From Catelliglobosispora koreensis DSM 44566 (GTDB lineage: Bacteria; Actinomycetota; Actinomycetes; Mycobacteriales; Micromonosporaceae), in NCBI RefSeq assembly GCF_000379685.1, contig NZ_KB903272.1, positions 186,624 to 250,623 on the forward strand: DNA of 64,000 bases, given 5' to 3'. Positions within the stretch are counted from its first letter, which is position 1, and each line of letters opens with the position of its first letter. Made by a program: the position numbers and the translations under genes. Positions 8,440-17,683 of this stretch are shown in pieces. The notes below the pieces were generated by a model. That model made no database searches, was not told the origin of the DNA, and saw nothing but the letters and a program-made list of their open reading frames with translations.

Positions 8440-10050
8440 ATGATCTCTGGCCACGGTGGACAGTTAGCTCTTGCTGCCCTGAAGGCAGCTGGCGTCCAGG
8501 AGATGTTCACGCTCTCGGGCGGGCATGTGTTCCCGCTCTACGACGCGGCACATCAAGAGGGTTTCCCCCTTTACGACGTGCGGCATGAACAGACCGCCGT
8601 GTTCGCGGCCGAAGCCGTGGCCAAACTGCAGCGACGGCCCGGGGTCGCGGTCCTGACCGCCGGTCCCGGCGTCACCAACGGCATCTCGGGCCTCACGAGC
8701 GCGTTCTTCAACGCCGCTCCGGTGCTCGTGCTTGGCGGGCGCGCCCCGCAGTTCCGCTGGGGTTCTGGCTCGCTGCAGGAGATGGATCACCTCCCGATCG
8801 TCAGTTCCATCACCAAGCACGCCTCGACCGTGTTCGGCACCGATGAGATTCCCGCTCAGCTGGCTAAGGCGCTCTCGGCCTCGCTGTCCGGGCACCGCGG
8901 ACCGTCCTTTGTGGACTTTCCGTTGGAGATCATCTTTGGTTCGGGCGAGGCTGAGGCTGTGGCGCCGTCGGTGCTTTCAGCCGAACCTGACCCAGCTGAT
9001 GTGGAGAAGGCCGCGCAACTGATCGCCGCCGCGCAGAAGCCCGTCATCATCGCCGGGTCCGATGTGTACGGTGGCCGGGCCGAAGAAGCGTTGCGCGCCA
9101 TGGCCGAAGCGCTCACGGTTCCTGTTTTCGCCAACGGCATGGGCCGCGGCGTCATGGGTGGGGGACACCCGCTCGCGTTCGCCAAGACCCGTGGACTCGC
9201 GCTGAGCCAAGCCGACCTGGTCGTGGTGATCGGCACCGCGCTGGACTTCCGGCTCGGGTTCGGCGACTTCGGCGCGGCACAGGTCGTGCACATCGTTGAC
9301 GATCCGTCGCAGCGAGCGACACATGCCTCGGTGGCGGTCAGCCCGGCAGGCGAGCTGCGGGCGATCCTCAGTGGACTGGCCGGTTACAACGGCGGCCGCG
9401 TCGACCGCACCGAATGGGTCGCCACGCTTCGTGCGGCCGAAGTCAAAGCGGCTGAGAAGCACGCTGCCGAGATGGCGGTGTCCGCTGACGTGATCAAGCC
9501 CGCGAATGTCTACGGTGAGCTGCGCAAGGTGCTCGCTTCGGACGCGGTCACGATCGGCGATGGTGGCGACTTCGTTTCCTACGCGGGGCGCTACCTTGAG
9601 CCGCAGCAGCCCGGCACGTGGCTCGACCCGGGACCCTATGGTTGCCTGGGCACGGGCATGGGATACGCCATGGGATCGCGCGTCACCTACCCGGACCGCC
9701 AGATCTGTGTCCTCATGGGCGACGGCGCCGCCGGGTTCTCGCTGATGGACGTCGAGTCGCTCGTGCGCCAGAACCTGCCGGTCGTGATCGTCGTCGGCAA
9801 CAACGGCATCTGGGGCCTGGAAAAGCACCCGATGCAGGCGATGTATGGCTACGACGTGGCCGCCGACCTGCAGCCCGGTCTGCGCTACGACGAAGTCGTC
9901 AAGGCGATGGGTGGCGCGGGCGAGACTGTCAGCGACGCGAGCCAGCTGTCAGCGGCCTTCACCAGGGCTTTCGAGTCGGGCGTGCCCTATCTCGTCAATG
10001 TCTTGACCGACCCCACTGACGCCTATCCACGCTCGGCGAATCTGGCTTAA
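8440..10050 (+). CDS. Acetolactate synthase-like thiamine-diphosphate enzyme (IlvG type)
   Basis: A 536-residue ThDP enzyme with the standard three domains. The catalytic Glu lies in YDVRHEQTAVFAAEA (about residue 50). The C-terminal ThDP/Mg motif is GDGAAGFSLMDVESLVRQNL, beginning at about residue 427. It resembles M. tuberculosis IlvG and related 2-hydroxyacyl-CoA lyase or oxalyl-CoA decarboxylase-like proteins rather than IlvB, which is encoded at 63507. Acetolactate synthase activity is therefore uncertain; a C-C lyase role linked to the upstream enoyl-CoA hydratase is possible. Translation probably starts from a leaderless transcript. Confidence 0.85.
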   Translation: MISGHGGQLALAALKAAGVQEMFTLSGGHVFPLYDAAHQEGFPLYDVRHEQTAVFAAEAVAKLQRRPGVAVLTAGPGVTNGISGLTSAFFNAAPVLVLGGRAPQFRWGSGSLQEMDHLPIVSSITKHASTVFGTDEIPAQLAKALSASLSGHRGPSFVDFPLEIIFGSGEAEAVAPSVLSAEPDPADVEKAAQLIAAAQKPVIIAGSDVYGGRAEEALRAMAEALTVPVFANGMGRGVMGGGHPLAFAKTRGLALSQADLVVVIGTALDFRLGFGDFGAAQVVHIVDDPSQRATHASVAVSPAGELRAILSGLAGYNGGRVDRTEWVATLRAAEVKAAEKHAAEMAVSADVIKPANVYGELRKVLASDAVTIGDGGDFVSYAGRYLEPQQPGTWLDPGPYGCLGTGMGYAMGSRVTYPDRQICVLMGDGAAGFSLMDVESLVRQNLPVVIVVGNNGIWGLEKHPMQAMYGYDVAADLQPGLRYDEVVKAMGGAGETVSDASQLSAAFTRAFESGVPYLVNVLTDPTDAYPRSANLA

Positions 10051-10052
10051 TC

Positions 10053-10077
10053 GCTGGTCACAGGTCTGTGCACCAGC
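10053..10077 (+). terminator. Hairpin after the IlvG-like gene
   Basis: GCTGGT (10053-10058) pairs with ACCAGC (10072-10077), and the inner CACAG/CTGTG extends the stem with one bulged base. It begins 3 bases after the stop codon and has no T tract. Confidence 0.45.
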
Positions 10078-10124
10078 TGAGTCGGCAGCGGCTTGCTTTG
10101 CGTCGCGGCTGACGGGAAATGCTG

Positions 10125-10155
10125 CCTGACATCGGCCTGTAAGTGAAGTGTCAGG
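10125..10155. promoter_or_regulatory. Inverted repeat upstream of the ABC exporter operon
   Basis: CCTGACA (10125-10131) and TGTCAGG (10149-10155) form a perfect 7-bp inverted repeat with a 17-bp spacer, 23 bp before the ATPase start codon. It is a candidate operator; no regulator can be assigned. Confidence 0.35.
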
Positions 10156-10177
10156 GGGCTAGGGCAACCTAGCTCCT

Positions 10178-11122
10178 ATGTCACACGCGATCGTTGCCGA
10201 AAGACTGGTCAAGCACTTTGGCCAGACCAAAGCGCTCGACGGCGTCGACCTCACCCTCGAATCCGGAACTGTGCTCGGGGTGCTTGGCCCGAACGGGGCC
10301 GGCAAGACCACCGCGGTGCGGATCTTGGCTACGTTGCTGCGCCCAGATGGCGGATCAGCGCGTGTGGGTGGGCTCGACGTCATCAAAGACGCGCACAAGG
10401 TCCGGGCGCTCGTTGGCCTGACGGGGCAATACGCCTCGGTTGACGAGGCGCTGACCGGCTCGGAGAACCTGCGTCTCATCGGGCGGCTGCTGGGCATGTC
10501 CCGCGCCGATTCCCGGGCTCGTGCGGCAGAGCTGCTCGCGAGTTTCCACCTCGAGGACGCTGCTGACCGGGCGGCCAAGACCTACTCCGGTGGCATGCGG
10601 CGGCGGCTAGACCTCGCCGCTTCGCTGATTGGCCGGCCCAAGGTGCTGTTCCTTGACGAGCCGACCACGGGACTCGACCCCCGCGCGCGAAACGAGGTGT
10701 GGGAGATCGTGCGGGAGCTGGTCTCCGACGGCACTTCGGTGCTGCTCACCACGCAATATCTTGACGAAGCCGATCAGCTGGCCGACCGCATCTCCGTGAT
10801 CGATCACGGCAAGGTGATCGCGCACGGCACGCCCGATGAGCTGAAGCGGCAGACGGGTTCCCAGGCGCTCGCGGTGCGGCCGGTTCAGGAGTCCGATGTG
10901 GACAAGGTGCTGGCCGTGATTAGCGAAGTCGCGGCAGGGCCAGAGCTGTCCAACGGCACGGTCACGGCACGGGTCACCGACCCGGCGGTGCTGCCCGCCG
11001 TGGTGCGGCGCCTCGATGACGCCGGGGTCGCCATCGCTGAGCTAGCCCTGCGCACGTCCACTCTGGACGAAGTGTTCCTTGCCCTGACCGGGCACCGTGC
11101 GGAAGAGGAGGCCAAGGCATGA
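10178..11122 (+). CDS. DrrA-like ABC exporter ATPase
   Basis: A 314-residue ATP-binding subunit with Walker A GPNGAGKTT, signature YSGGMRRRLDLA, Walker B VLFLDEPTTGLD and the H-loop region LLTTQYLDEAD. Its C-terminal extension (about 230-314) is of the daunorubicin-resistance DrrA type. It should energise the permease encoded next, whose ATG overlaps its stop codon (ATGA, translational coupling). Substrate unknown: drug or lipid export are both usual for this family. The neighbouring SARP-like regulator is broken, so there is no clear biosynthetic context. Confidence 0.93.
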   Translation: MSHAIVAERLVKHFGQTKALDGVDLTLESGTVLGVLGPNGAGKTTAVRILATLLRPDGGSARVGGLDVIKDAHKVRALVGLTGQYASVDEALTGSENLRLIGRLLGMSRADSRARAAELLASFHLEDAADRAAKTYSGGMRRRLDLAASLIGRPKVLFLDEPTTGLDPRARNEVWEIVRELVSDGTSVLLTTQYLDEADQLADRISVIDHGKVIAHGTPDELKRQTGSQALAVRPVQESDVDKVLAVISEVAAGPELSNGTVTARVTDPAVLPAVVRRLDDAGVAIAELALRTSTLDEVFLALTGHRAEEEAKA

Positions 11123-11904
11123 CAACCCTTACCGTGCCGCGGCAGAGCCCGGGCGCCGGGCTGCGGCAGACGTTTTCACTGGCGTGGCGTGGGCTGGTGC
11201 AGATCCGGCACAACCCGATGGAGCTTGGCGATCTGAGCTTCCAGCCCATCATGTTCGTGCTGCTGTTCACTTATTTGTTTGGCGGCGCCATTTCTGGCGA
11301 TCCGGTGGCCTATCTGCAGTTCATGCTGCCCGGCATCATTGTCCAATCCGGACTGATGGCGACGATGAACTCCGGCATGGGCCTTAGCGTCGACCTGTCC
11401 AAGGGCTTCTTCGACCGGCTCCAGGCGCTGCCGATCGCCCGCTGGGCTCCGCTTGCCGGGCGCATCCTGTCCGACAGCGTCAAGCAGGGCTGGTCGATGT
11501 TCATTTTGATGGCCACCGGGTACGCCATCGGCTTCCGCGCCACCGAAGGAGTCGTCGGTGTTCTCGGTGCCTTCGGGCTGATGCTGCTGTTCACATTCCT
11601 GGTGTCGTGGTTCGCCGTCTTCGTTGGCAGCATCGCTGACGAGCCGGAAAAGGTGATGATGTATGGCTTCACGGTCATCTTCCCGCTGAGCTTCCTGAGC
11701 AACGCCTTCGTGCGCACCGACACGTTGCCAGGCTGGCTGCAGGCGTTCGTGAAGGTAAACCCGGTGACGCACATGAGCGACGCGTTGCGCGGCATGCTCA
11801 CGGGAGGGCCGGTGCTCACGAACACGTTGTGGGGACTGCTCGGTGCTCTAGCGATCGCGCTCATCTTCGCGCCGCTCGCGCTGGCGAAGATCAAGCGCCG
11901 CTAA
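11119..11904 (+). CDS. DrrB-like ABC-2 type exporter permease
   Basis: A 261-residue ABC-2 membrane subunit with six predicted helices. It has the family pattern of an N-terminal cytoplasmic segment, FLLFTYLFGGAI-type helix, LPGIIVQSGLMATMNSG, and the late NPVTHMSDALRGML loop. It pairs with the ATPase at 10178 to form a DrrAB-type exporter. Its 3' end overlaps the end of the convergent regulator pseudogene by 14 bp. Confidence 0.92.
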   Translation: MTTLTVPRQSPGAGLRQTFSLAWRGLVQIRHNPMELGDLSFQPIMFVLLFTYLFGGAISGDPVAYLQFMLPGIIVQSGLMATMNSGMGLSVDLSKGFFDRLQALPIARWAPLAGRILSDSVKQGWSMFILMATGYAIGFRATEGVVGVLGAFGLMLLFTFLVSWFAVFVGSIADEPEKVMMYGFTVIFPLSFLSNAFVRTDTLPGWLQAFVKVNPVTHMSDALRGMLTGGPVLTNTLWGLLGALAIALIFAPLALAKIKRR

Positions 11905-14320
11905 CGAGCGCCGGAACGTTGTCGATCGTGGCGGCCCGCCCGAGCTGGTAGGCCGCCGCGAAACGTTCCGGCGACAGGGCTTCCTGGACGGCGGCGGTGA
12001 TCCGGGGGAGGTCCATAATGGAGTGATCCACCGTCCCGGCGAACTTTTCCGAAGCGCCGAGCAGGCGAGCGGCGAGATCCGGATTCCCTTCGCGCAACAC
12101 GAGATCAGCGCAGCCGACCAGCGACAGTGCCACGACGGGATAGTCCCCTGAAGACAGCGCGTACTCGACGGCTTCAGTGTGCGCTTGCCTGGCCGTTTCC
12201 AGCTGCCCTTCGGCTCCAGCAAGCAGGCCCTTCGTGTGCGCGGCGAACGCGCGGAATTGAGGAGCCACCGAGACATCCGCGACCAGATCGCTGGCGACGG
12301 TCAGCCGCCTCCACGCTGCGGCGTAGTTGCCGCGGGCACGCTCGACTTCGGCCCACACGGCTTCGACCATTGCCTGCATGAACGTGATGCCGAGTTGCTC
12401 GGCCAGATGCTGCGCTTCGGTCAGCGTGGCGATGGCCTCGGCCTCGTGGCCGGTCATCCAAAGGGCTTGCGTCAGGCGCATTCTCAGCTGGAGAAGGTCT
12501 TCGCTAGTCCCCAGAACAGCGAGAAGGCTGATGGCTTCCCTGGCATGCGCTGCCGCTCCCGCGAAATCGCCCCGCTGAGCCGAGGCCGCGGAAAGAGCTT
12601 CCAGAGCGAGCGCCATGCCCCACCGGTCACCCAGGTCGCGATACCCCTCAAGCGCTTGCTCGAACTCGTGCACCACCTTGTGCGCGGCTTGACCGAGGTT
12701 CACCATCGCGTGCGCGTGGAAGGTGCGGGCGGTCGCCACGACCCATGGATCGTCGTCGTTGAAAAGCTTGGCATAGACGGGATCGGGCGCCAGGCCGATG
12801 CCGTCGACGGCCCAGCTCGCCAGCAACGCCATCGGCGGTGCCAGTTTCAGCATCGGATGCCGGGCACCCGTGTCCGCAACGATTTCGGCGGCCTTGGTAA
12901 ACCACTCGATCGCCAGCGGGATGTCGCCGCGCCCGTCGAGCGTGTTGATAGCGGAAAGGGAATAGGCACGTGCCCGGATGTCGTCAGGCACGGCCATCGG
13001 CATCTCCAGCACCTCCGCGGCGAGGCGGCTGCCCTCGGCGCGATAGCCTGCGAGCCACCAGTACCAGCCGAGCGCCGCGACCAGGCGGGTACCCATGGTG
13101 ACATCACCGGCCGTGATGCGGTCCCTTAGCGCCGTGTCGAAGTTGTCGTGATCGGCCCGAAGGACCCGCAGCCACGGCAGTTGCTCGCCGCCGCGCAAGA
13201 AAGTCTCAGCCCGCTCGGCGAGTTCGGTGAAGTAAGCCGCATGCCTTGGGGCATAAGCGGTTTGTCCCGTCTTCTCCAAGCCGTATTCACGGATCGTCTC
13301 CAGCACGTGATAGCGGTCGCCATCGACGCGTACGAGCGACTTCTCGGCCAGCCCACTGACGGCCTCCCACGCGTTAGGTCCTGGTGCCTGAGGGCGTTGA
13401 TGACGCGCTCATCAGTACCCTCGGGTTGCCCGATTTGCTTTAGCAGCAGGTGTTCCCAGGCTCGCCAGCACGGCAGGGGCGATCTGCTCCGGTTCGGTGA
13501 GCGCGGCGAGTTCCACGAGTTTGACGTCGGGCAGGCCGCGTGCCGACTCGATGGCCAGGCGGGTCTTGCCCGCTCCACCCGGACCGGTCAGCGTCACCAG
13601 CCGCGACTTGCCGAGCAGCTGCCGGACGCGTCGCAGGTCTATTTGGCGGCCAATGAAACTCGTCAAGCTGAGCGGAAGGCTTTGCGGCTCTTGGCCTTGC
13701 AGGATTTCCAAGTGCAGGCGACTCAGGCCAGCGCTCGGGTCTGCCCCCAGCGCGTCGGCCACCGAGCGGCGGAACCGCTCGTAGGCGGCCAGTGCCTCGG
13801 CCGGGCGGCCCTGCGCCCAGAGTGCCCGCATCAGCAGCTCCACCGGGCGCTCGCGCAACGGATGCTTGGTCACGAGCGCTTCTAGTTCGGGCACACCGCT
13901 CGCGGCATCCTCCTCGGCTGCCGTGCGCAGTTCGTTGAGCCGGGTGAGGTGTGGCGCGGCGAACGGGCGGTCCGCGACCTCGGCTAAGGCTGGCCCGCGC
14001 CACGGATCGCCGGCGTCAGGCCCAAAGATGTCAACGTCTTGTTCGCTGACGTCAAGCCGGTAGCCACCGGGCTCGCCGGTGATGGGCAGACCGCGCCGTC
14101 GTAGCCGGGAAATGAGCTGCTGCAAGGCATTCGCCGCGTTGCCAGGTGGATCGTCGACCCAGACGGCGTCCACGAGCGCATCCAGGCTGACCGTCCGGCC
14201 CGGCTCCAGCGCCAGGCGGATCAGCAAGGTCCGCACCCGTGCGCCACCGAGGTCGACGAGCGTGCCGTCATCGGCACGCACCTCGGCCGGCCCCAGCAGC
14301 GAGATCTTCACCCGCCCCAT
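11891..14320 (-). pseudogene. SARP/AfsR-type regulator (OmpR HTH-BTAD-NB-ARC-TPR), broken
   Basis: Two open segments make up one former gene. The N-terminal part (ATG at 14320) has the winged-helix DNA-binding domain (KISLLGPAEV, about 1-90), a BTAD domain and an intact P-loop GPGGAGKT. It stops at two consecutive in-frame TGA codons (complement of 13409-13414). The C-terminal part reads EAVSGLAEKSLV then VLETIREYG and a long TPR-like helical region to 11891. The Walker B and helical NB-ARC parts expected between them (roughly 200 residues) are absent. A frame change near 13450 and a deletion junction near 13380 explain this. The DNA-binding half could still be made as a short SARP. Confidence 0.8.
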
Positions 14321-14337
14321 TCTGCCCGCTGGCAAAG

Positions 14338-14382
14338 GCGTGCGGGCAGGCAGAGGGTGTGTGCCTCTGCCTGCCCGCACGC
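14338..14382 (-). terminator. Strong hairpin between beta-helix gene and SARP remnant
   Basis: A 19-bp perfect stem (14338-14356 with 14364-14382) and a 7-base loop lie just after the beta-helix gene and before the SARP start, both on the minus strand. It probably ends transcription of the beta-helix gene. Confidence 0.8.
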
Positions 14383-14402
14383 GGGGATGGGTGTAGGGGT
14401 CT

Positions 14403-16469
14403 TTAGGTAGCTGGAGCAGCCTCCGGCGCAGGGGCCGAGGCGGATCGCCGCCGGGCGATGATGACGGCGCCCAGGGCCCACGGAATCCAGATCAGTTCCA
14501 GGATGATGCGCACGAGCGCGGGCGACACCGCGATCCACGGGATCATGATGAGACCGTGGTCGATCGCTCCGAGGAGGGCGAACGCGGCGATCAGCAGGGT
14601 GAGCATGCCGAGTTTGCGCGTGCCGGACTTGCGTAGCGCCAGTCCAAACAGGACCATTCCCACGCCATAGACGGCAAGCCCGATCGGGTGCCAGATGCTG
14701 CCCATCTGCCACGTGCCCACGACGCCGATAACGAGCCCGGCCAGTGTCACGGCCAGTGCGGGCAAGCCGCGTGGAGCGTTGCGCAGACGGCGGAAGAACA
14801 AGCCCGCGGCGATCAGTCCAATGAGGACAGCGCCGATGGTGGCGTCGCGCACCTCAACCCGGCTGAAGCCAGAGGCGCCGAATTCGCCGTACCAGTCACA
14901 GCCGCCCGGGATGATCTGGCCGCCCGCGCTGTAGGACGCGCACTCCAGCATCTTCATCGTGTGCGCTGGCTCGCCGAAGTAGCGGTGCGTGCCCAGCGCT
15001 GGCAGGTCATCGGAACCACAGGCAGGCATCGTGCGGATCAGGGTGTTGTCCATCGGCGTCCAGCAAGAGCCGCGCCCCTGGCCGTCCCACCAGAAGTTGA
15101 GGCCGTTGGGTTTGGACTCGCCCTTCTCGGTGACGCCCATCTTGTTGTTCAGGTAACGGTTGTGGTGCGACGTGTCGAACCAGTATTTGAAGTCGTCGTC
15201 GTTACGCACGAAGCCCGGCACATAACTGGTCACGAAACCGGCGTAGTTGTTGCCGTAAATGAAGTTGTCGCGCCAGATGTTGTAGTTGCCGCCCGGGTTG
15301 ATGACACCGCCGCCCAGTGGGACGCCGACCGCTGGGCAGACCACGCCCTTTTCTGGTGGCAGTTGGTCATAACCACGTTCCGCGAACGGTTTCTTGCACG
15401 TGCCGTCCTTGATGTACTTGTAGTACGACACGTTGTTGTCGCGGATGATGTTGTTTTCAAACTTGGAGTGGTTCTGCGGCATGCCCGGGTGATCGGGGAA
15501 CGCGCTGTCCGTCGCGATGCCGGTGGTGTTGTTTTCGAAGATGCTGTCGTGCACCCAAACCGAGTCACCAGCCGTTCCGGAGTAGCCGAGGGTGTTGTGG
15601 TGCCCCCAGCAGTTGCGGATCTCGACGGCATAGCGCGGGACGTCGTGTCCCCTGTCCTTGTTGATGTTTGAGGCCGCGCCCGGGTAGAACGCGGAGTCAC
15701 CGTTGCCGTAACCTTCGCAGTCGGTGTAGAGACCGTGGTCGACGGCGAAGGTGAGGAATCCGTATTCGTCGTTCCAGCGGCCGAGCATGTCGTCAATGAC
15801 GAAACCATCGGTCTCGATGACGTAGACCGCGTTGAATTCCGTGCGCTGCGCGGTGAAGTTCTTCATGTAGATGCCGTCAGCGTTGTCCGCCCGGATCCCG
15901 TTGAGCTTCTTGAACTGACCGTCAATGATCACGTCTTCGCGATGGTTGCCTGTTCCCTCGATCTGCAGATTCTTCTTGCCCAGGATGGACACGAGGTTCT
16001 GGATGTTCGGGCAGGCGACTTGCTGATCGAAGGTCAGGATCGCGAACTCTTCGTACACCTTGCCTTTGGGTGCGTTGTCATATACGCGCTGGCACGCGGC
16101 GCTTAGCGGGGCAAGCGACGGCTCTTCGTAGTAGATGCCAGGGAGAATCTTGATGATGCTGTCGGGAACCTTCGCCGCGTCAACGGCGGCCTGCAGGTGG
16201 CGGTAGCCGTTGGTCTGGCATTCCTGCCAGAGCTTCTCGTTTTCGGCTTTCAGGGCCGCGGGGTAGGCGGCGATCCGCTTGTCGAAGTCGGCCTTATCGG
16301 TCTTGCAGACCAGCAGCGTCGGCCCGGACGTGCGATAGACCGGCACGCTTCCTGTGCCCGCCAGCTCACGGGTCTGGCGCTCGTCGTGCGCTGACGCGAC
16401 AGGCGCGGCGCCGAAGACTCCAAACGCCACAATCGCGAGCACGCCGAGCACGCGTGTGATTCTCCTCAT
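14403..16469 (-). CDS. Secreted right-handed beta-helix protein with C-terminal membrane domain
   Basis: A 688-residue protein. The internal ATG at 16469 is preferred because it yields a good signal peptide (MRRITRVLGVLAIVAFG to ASA) and is preceded by TAAGCT at leaderless spacing. Residues about 100-470 are a right-handed parallel beta-helix with Asn-rich turns (FENNTTG, FENNIIRDNN, WRDNFIYGNNY), as in pectate-lyase-like and NosD-like proteins. The last 150 residues hold about five hydrophobic helices. The helix domain would sit outside the cell, anchored by this domain. No catalytic residues could be assigned; carbohydrate binding or cleavage is inference only. Confidence 0.85.
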   Translation of the reverse strand: MRRITRVLGVLAIVAFGVFGAAPVASAHDERQTRELAGTGSVPVYRTSGPTLLVCKTDKADFDKRIAAYPAALKAENEKLWQECQTNGYRHLQAAVDAAKVPDSIIKILPGIYYEEPSLAPLSAACQRVYDNAPKGKVYEEFAILTFDQQVACPNIQNLVSILGKKNLQIEGTGNHREDVIIDGQFKKLNGIRADNADGIYMKNFTAQRTEFNAVYVIETDGFVIDDMLGRWNDEYGFLTFAVDHGLYTDCEGYGNGDSAFYPGAASNINKDRGHDVPRYAVEIRNCWGHHNTLGYSGTAGDSVWVHDSIFENNTTGIATDSAFPDHPGMPQNHSKFENNIIRDNNVSYYKYIKDGTCKKPFAERGYDQLPPEKGVVCPAVGVPLGGGVINPGGNYNIWRDNFIYGNNYAGFVTSYVPGFVRNDDDFKYWFDTSHHNRYLNNKMGVTEKGESKPNGLNFWWDGQGRGSCWTPMDNTLIRTMPACGSDDLPALGTHRYFGEPAHTMKMLECASYSAGGQIIPGGCDWYGEFGASGFSRVEVRDATIGAVLIGLIAAGLFFRRLRNAPRGLPALAVTLAGLVIGVVGTWQMGSIWHPIGLAVYGVGMVLFGLALRKSGTRKLGMLTLLIAAFALLGAIDHGLIMIPWIAVSPALVRIILELIWIPWALGAVIIARRRSASAPAPEAAPAT

Positions 16470-16512
16470 GGCGGCGGAGCTTAGAATAAGTTTCAGGTTT
16501 TGGCCAGAGCGG

Positions 16513-16932
16513 CTAGCCGTCCGGATTGTCCCGTTTCCTGATCTCGTCCTCACGGCGCTTCAGATCCTCTTCCCACTTGCGGAGCATCTCGCGTTCTTGC
16601 TCAGTCTGCTCCGCCGCTTCGAGTTCGGCGCGCTGTCGGTCAAGGTTGCGCAGGAAGTCAGGATTGTCGTCGGGCGCGACCGTCCGGCCTGGCCGGGCCG
16701 CCTCGGGGAACCCGCCGCCGGCTCGCCACGTGCCCGCCTTTGGGCTCACGCGTGCCTTGCCTGCGGCGAACCACACGATGGCGCCGATGGGCGAGAACAG
16801 CAGGATGATGATCACCCAGACGATGCGGGGCAGCGCCCTAATGTCTTCCTCTTCAGTGGACAGACAACTGATGAGGGCAGCCGCCGTCACGATGATGTCG
16901 GCGATGAAGAAGAACAGCCAGAAGCGTCCCAT
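16513..16932 (-). CDS. PLDc_N-domain membrane protein
   Basis: A 139-residue protein with two membrane helices (about 3-22 and 37-58). The second contains RIVWVIIILLFSPIGAIVWF, the pattern of the phospholipase-D-nuclease N-terminal (PLDc_N) domain; no nuclease domain follows. The C-terminal half is a charged, Glu/Arg-rich coiled-coil-like tail. Function unknown. Confidence 0.85.
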   Translation of the reverse strand: MGRFWLFFFIADIIVTAAALISCLSTEEEDIRALPRIVWVIIILLFSPIGAIVWFAAGKARVSPKAGTWRAGGGFPEAARPGRTVAPDDNPDFLRNLDRQRAELEAAEQTEQEREMLRKWEEDLKRREDEIRKRDNPDG

Positions 16933-16950
16933 GCCGTAGAAGGGTAAGCC

Positions 16951-17292
16951 CTACCGCAGGACGGCAACGACCCCGAGCACCGCGAAACCGAGACACCCGG
17001 CCGTGGTCAGGGCAAGAAGGCGAAATCGCAGCCGCGGGGGATCGGTGAGCACACGAATCCGCCGCTGGATGAAGGCCAATAGCAGAGCCCAAAGCAGCGC
17101 GCCCATCGCCATCACGAACCAGGCGCGTTCCAGCAGGCCGAGCCGGGCGAGCAGGATCGCGGTCGCCGTGACGGCGAGCGTAGTCCGCCGCCAGGCTAGG
17201 CGAGTCCGTTCCAGCGCCTTGCCGCTATCGGGAGCGGGTGCCTCGCGCGCGGGCGGCTCATTGGATCGTTGAGGCTCAGCGGGTGGCGGCAT
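16951..17292 (-). CDS. DUF202 membrane protein (short form)
   Basis: A 113-residue protein with a Pro-rich N-terminal tail, the ALERTRLAWRRTTLAV motif of DUF202 and three membrane helices. Its start overlaps the end of the second DUF202 gene at 17276 by 17 bp, so the two are co-transcribed and translationally coupled. Paired DUF202 genes of this kind are common in actinobacteria; function unknown. Confidence 0.85.
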   Translation of the reverse strand: MPPPAEPQRSNEPPAREAPAPDSGKALERTRLAWRRTTLAVTATAILLARLGLLERAWFVMAMGALLWALLLAFIQRRIRVLTDPPRLRFRLLALTTAGCLGFAVLGVVAVLR

Positions 17293-17665
17293 CGAAGATC
17301 ACATAGACGAGACCGAGCAGCGCGCTCATCGTGACGACCAGCGCCAGAAAGCCGGGAAAGCGAGAGGGCGGGAGCGGTTCGCCTTTGCGCATGGCGACCT
17401 CGCAACGAATCCAATGGTCGATCGCCCGCAGGGCACATCCGGCGCCGAGGATGATGGGCACGATCGAGAGCACCTCACGCAGGTGTGGCACCGGCAACGG
17501 CTCGAGAAACTGTGCCACCGCAAGGCCTCCGGCGATCAGGGCGAGGCCGGTGCGGATCCACGCCAGGAAGGTGCGCTCGTTGGCGAGAGAGAACCGGTAG
17601 TCCGGGGTGGTGCCCACGGAACGCGTCTCGTGGGGATCAAACCAGTTGCGAAACCTGTTGAGCAC
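17276..17665 (-). CDS. DUF202/YidH-family membrane protein
   Basis: A 129-residue protein with the conserved LANERTFLAWIRTGLALIAG signature of YidH/DUF202 and three membrane helices (about 35-55, 62-80, 103-124). It is first in the minus-strand pair with the gene at 16951. The upstream gap to the divergent acetyltransferase is only 18 bp, so the two promoters must overlap. Confidence 0.88.
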   Translation of the reverse strand: MLNRFRNWFDPHETRSVGTTPDYRFSLANERTFLAWIRTGLALIAGGLAVAQFLEPLPVPHLREVLSIVPIILGAGCALRAIDHWIRCEVAMRKGEPLPPSRFPGFLALVVTMSALLGLVYVIFDAATR

Positions 17666-17683
17666 GTTCCTAGTATGGCCCCG

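Noticed and set aside
12179-13129. Plus-strand gene opposite the SARP TPR region
   Set aside because: Its long open frame is the antisense of the TPR half; it lacks a ribosome site and motif.
17414-17683. N-terminal extension of the acetyltransferase at 17684
   Set aside because: It is antisense to the DUF202 gene and lacks protein-like composition; ATG codons at 17675 and 17684 follow a -10 element.
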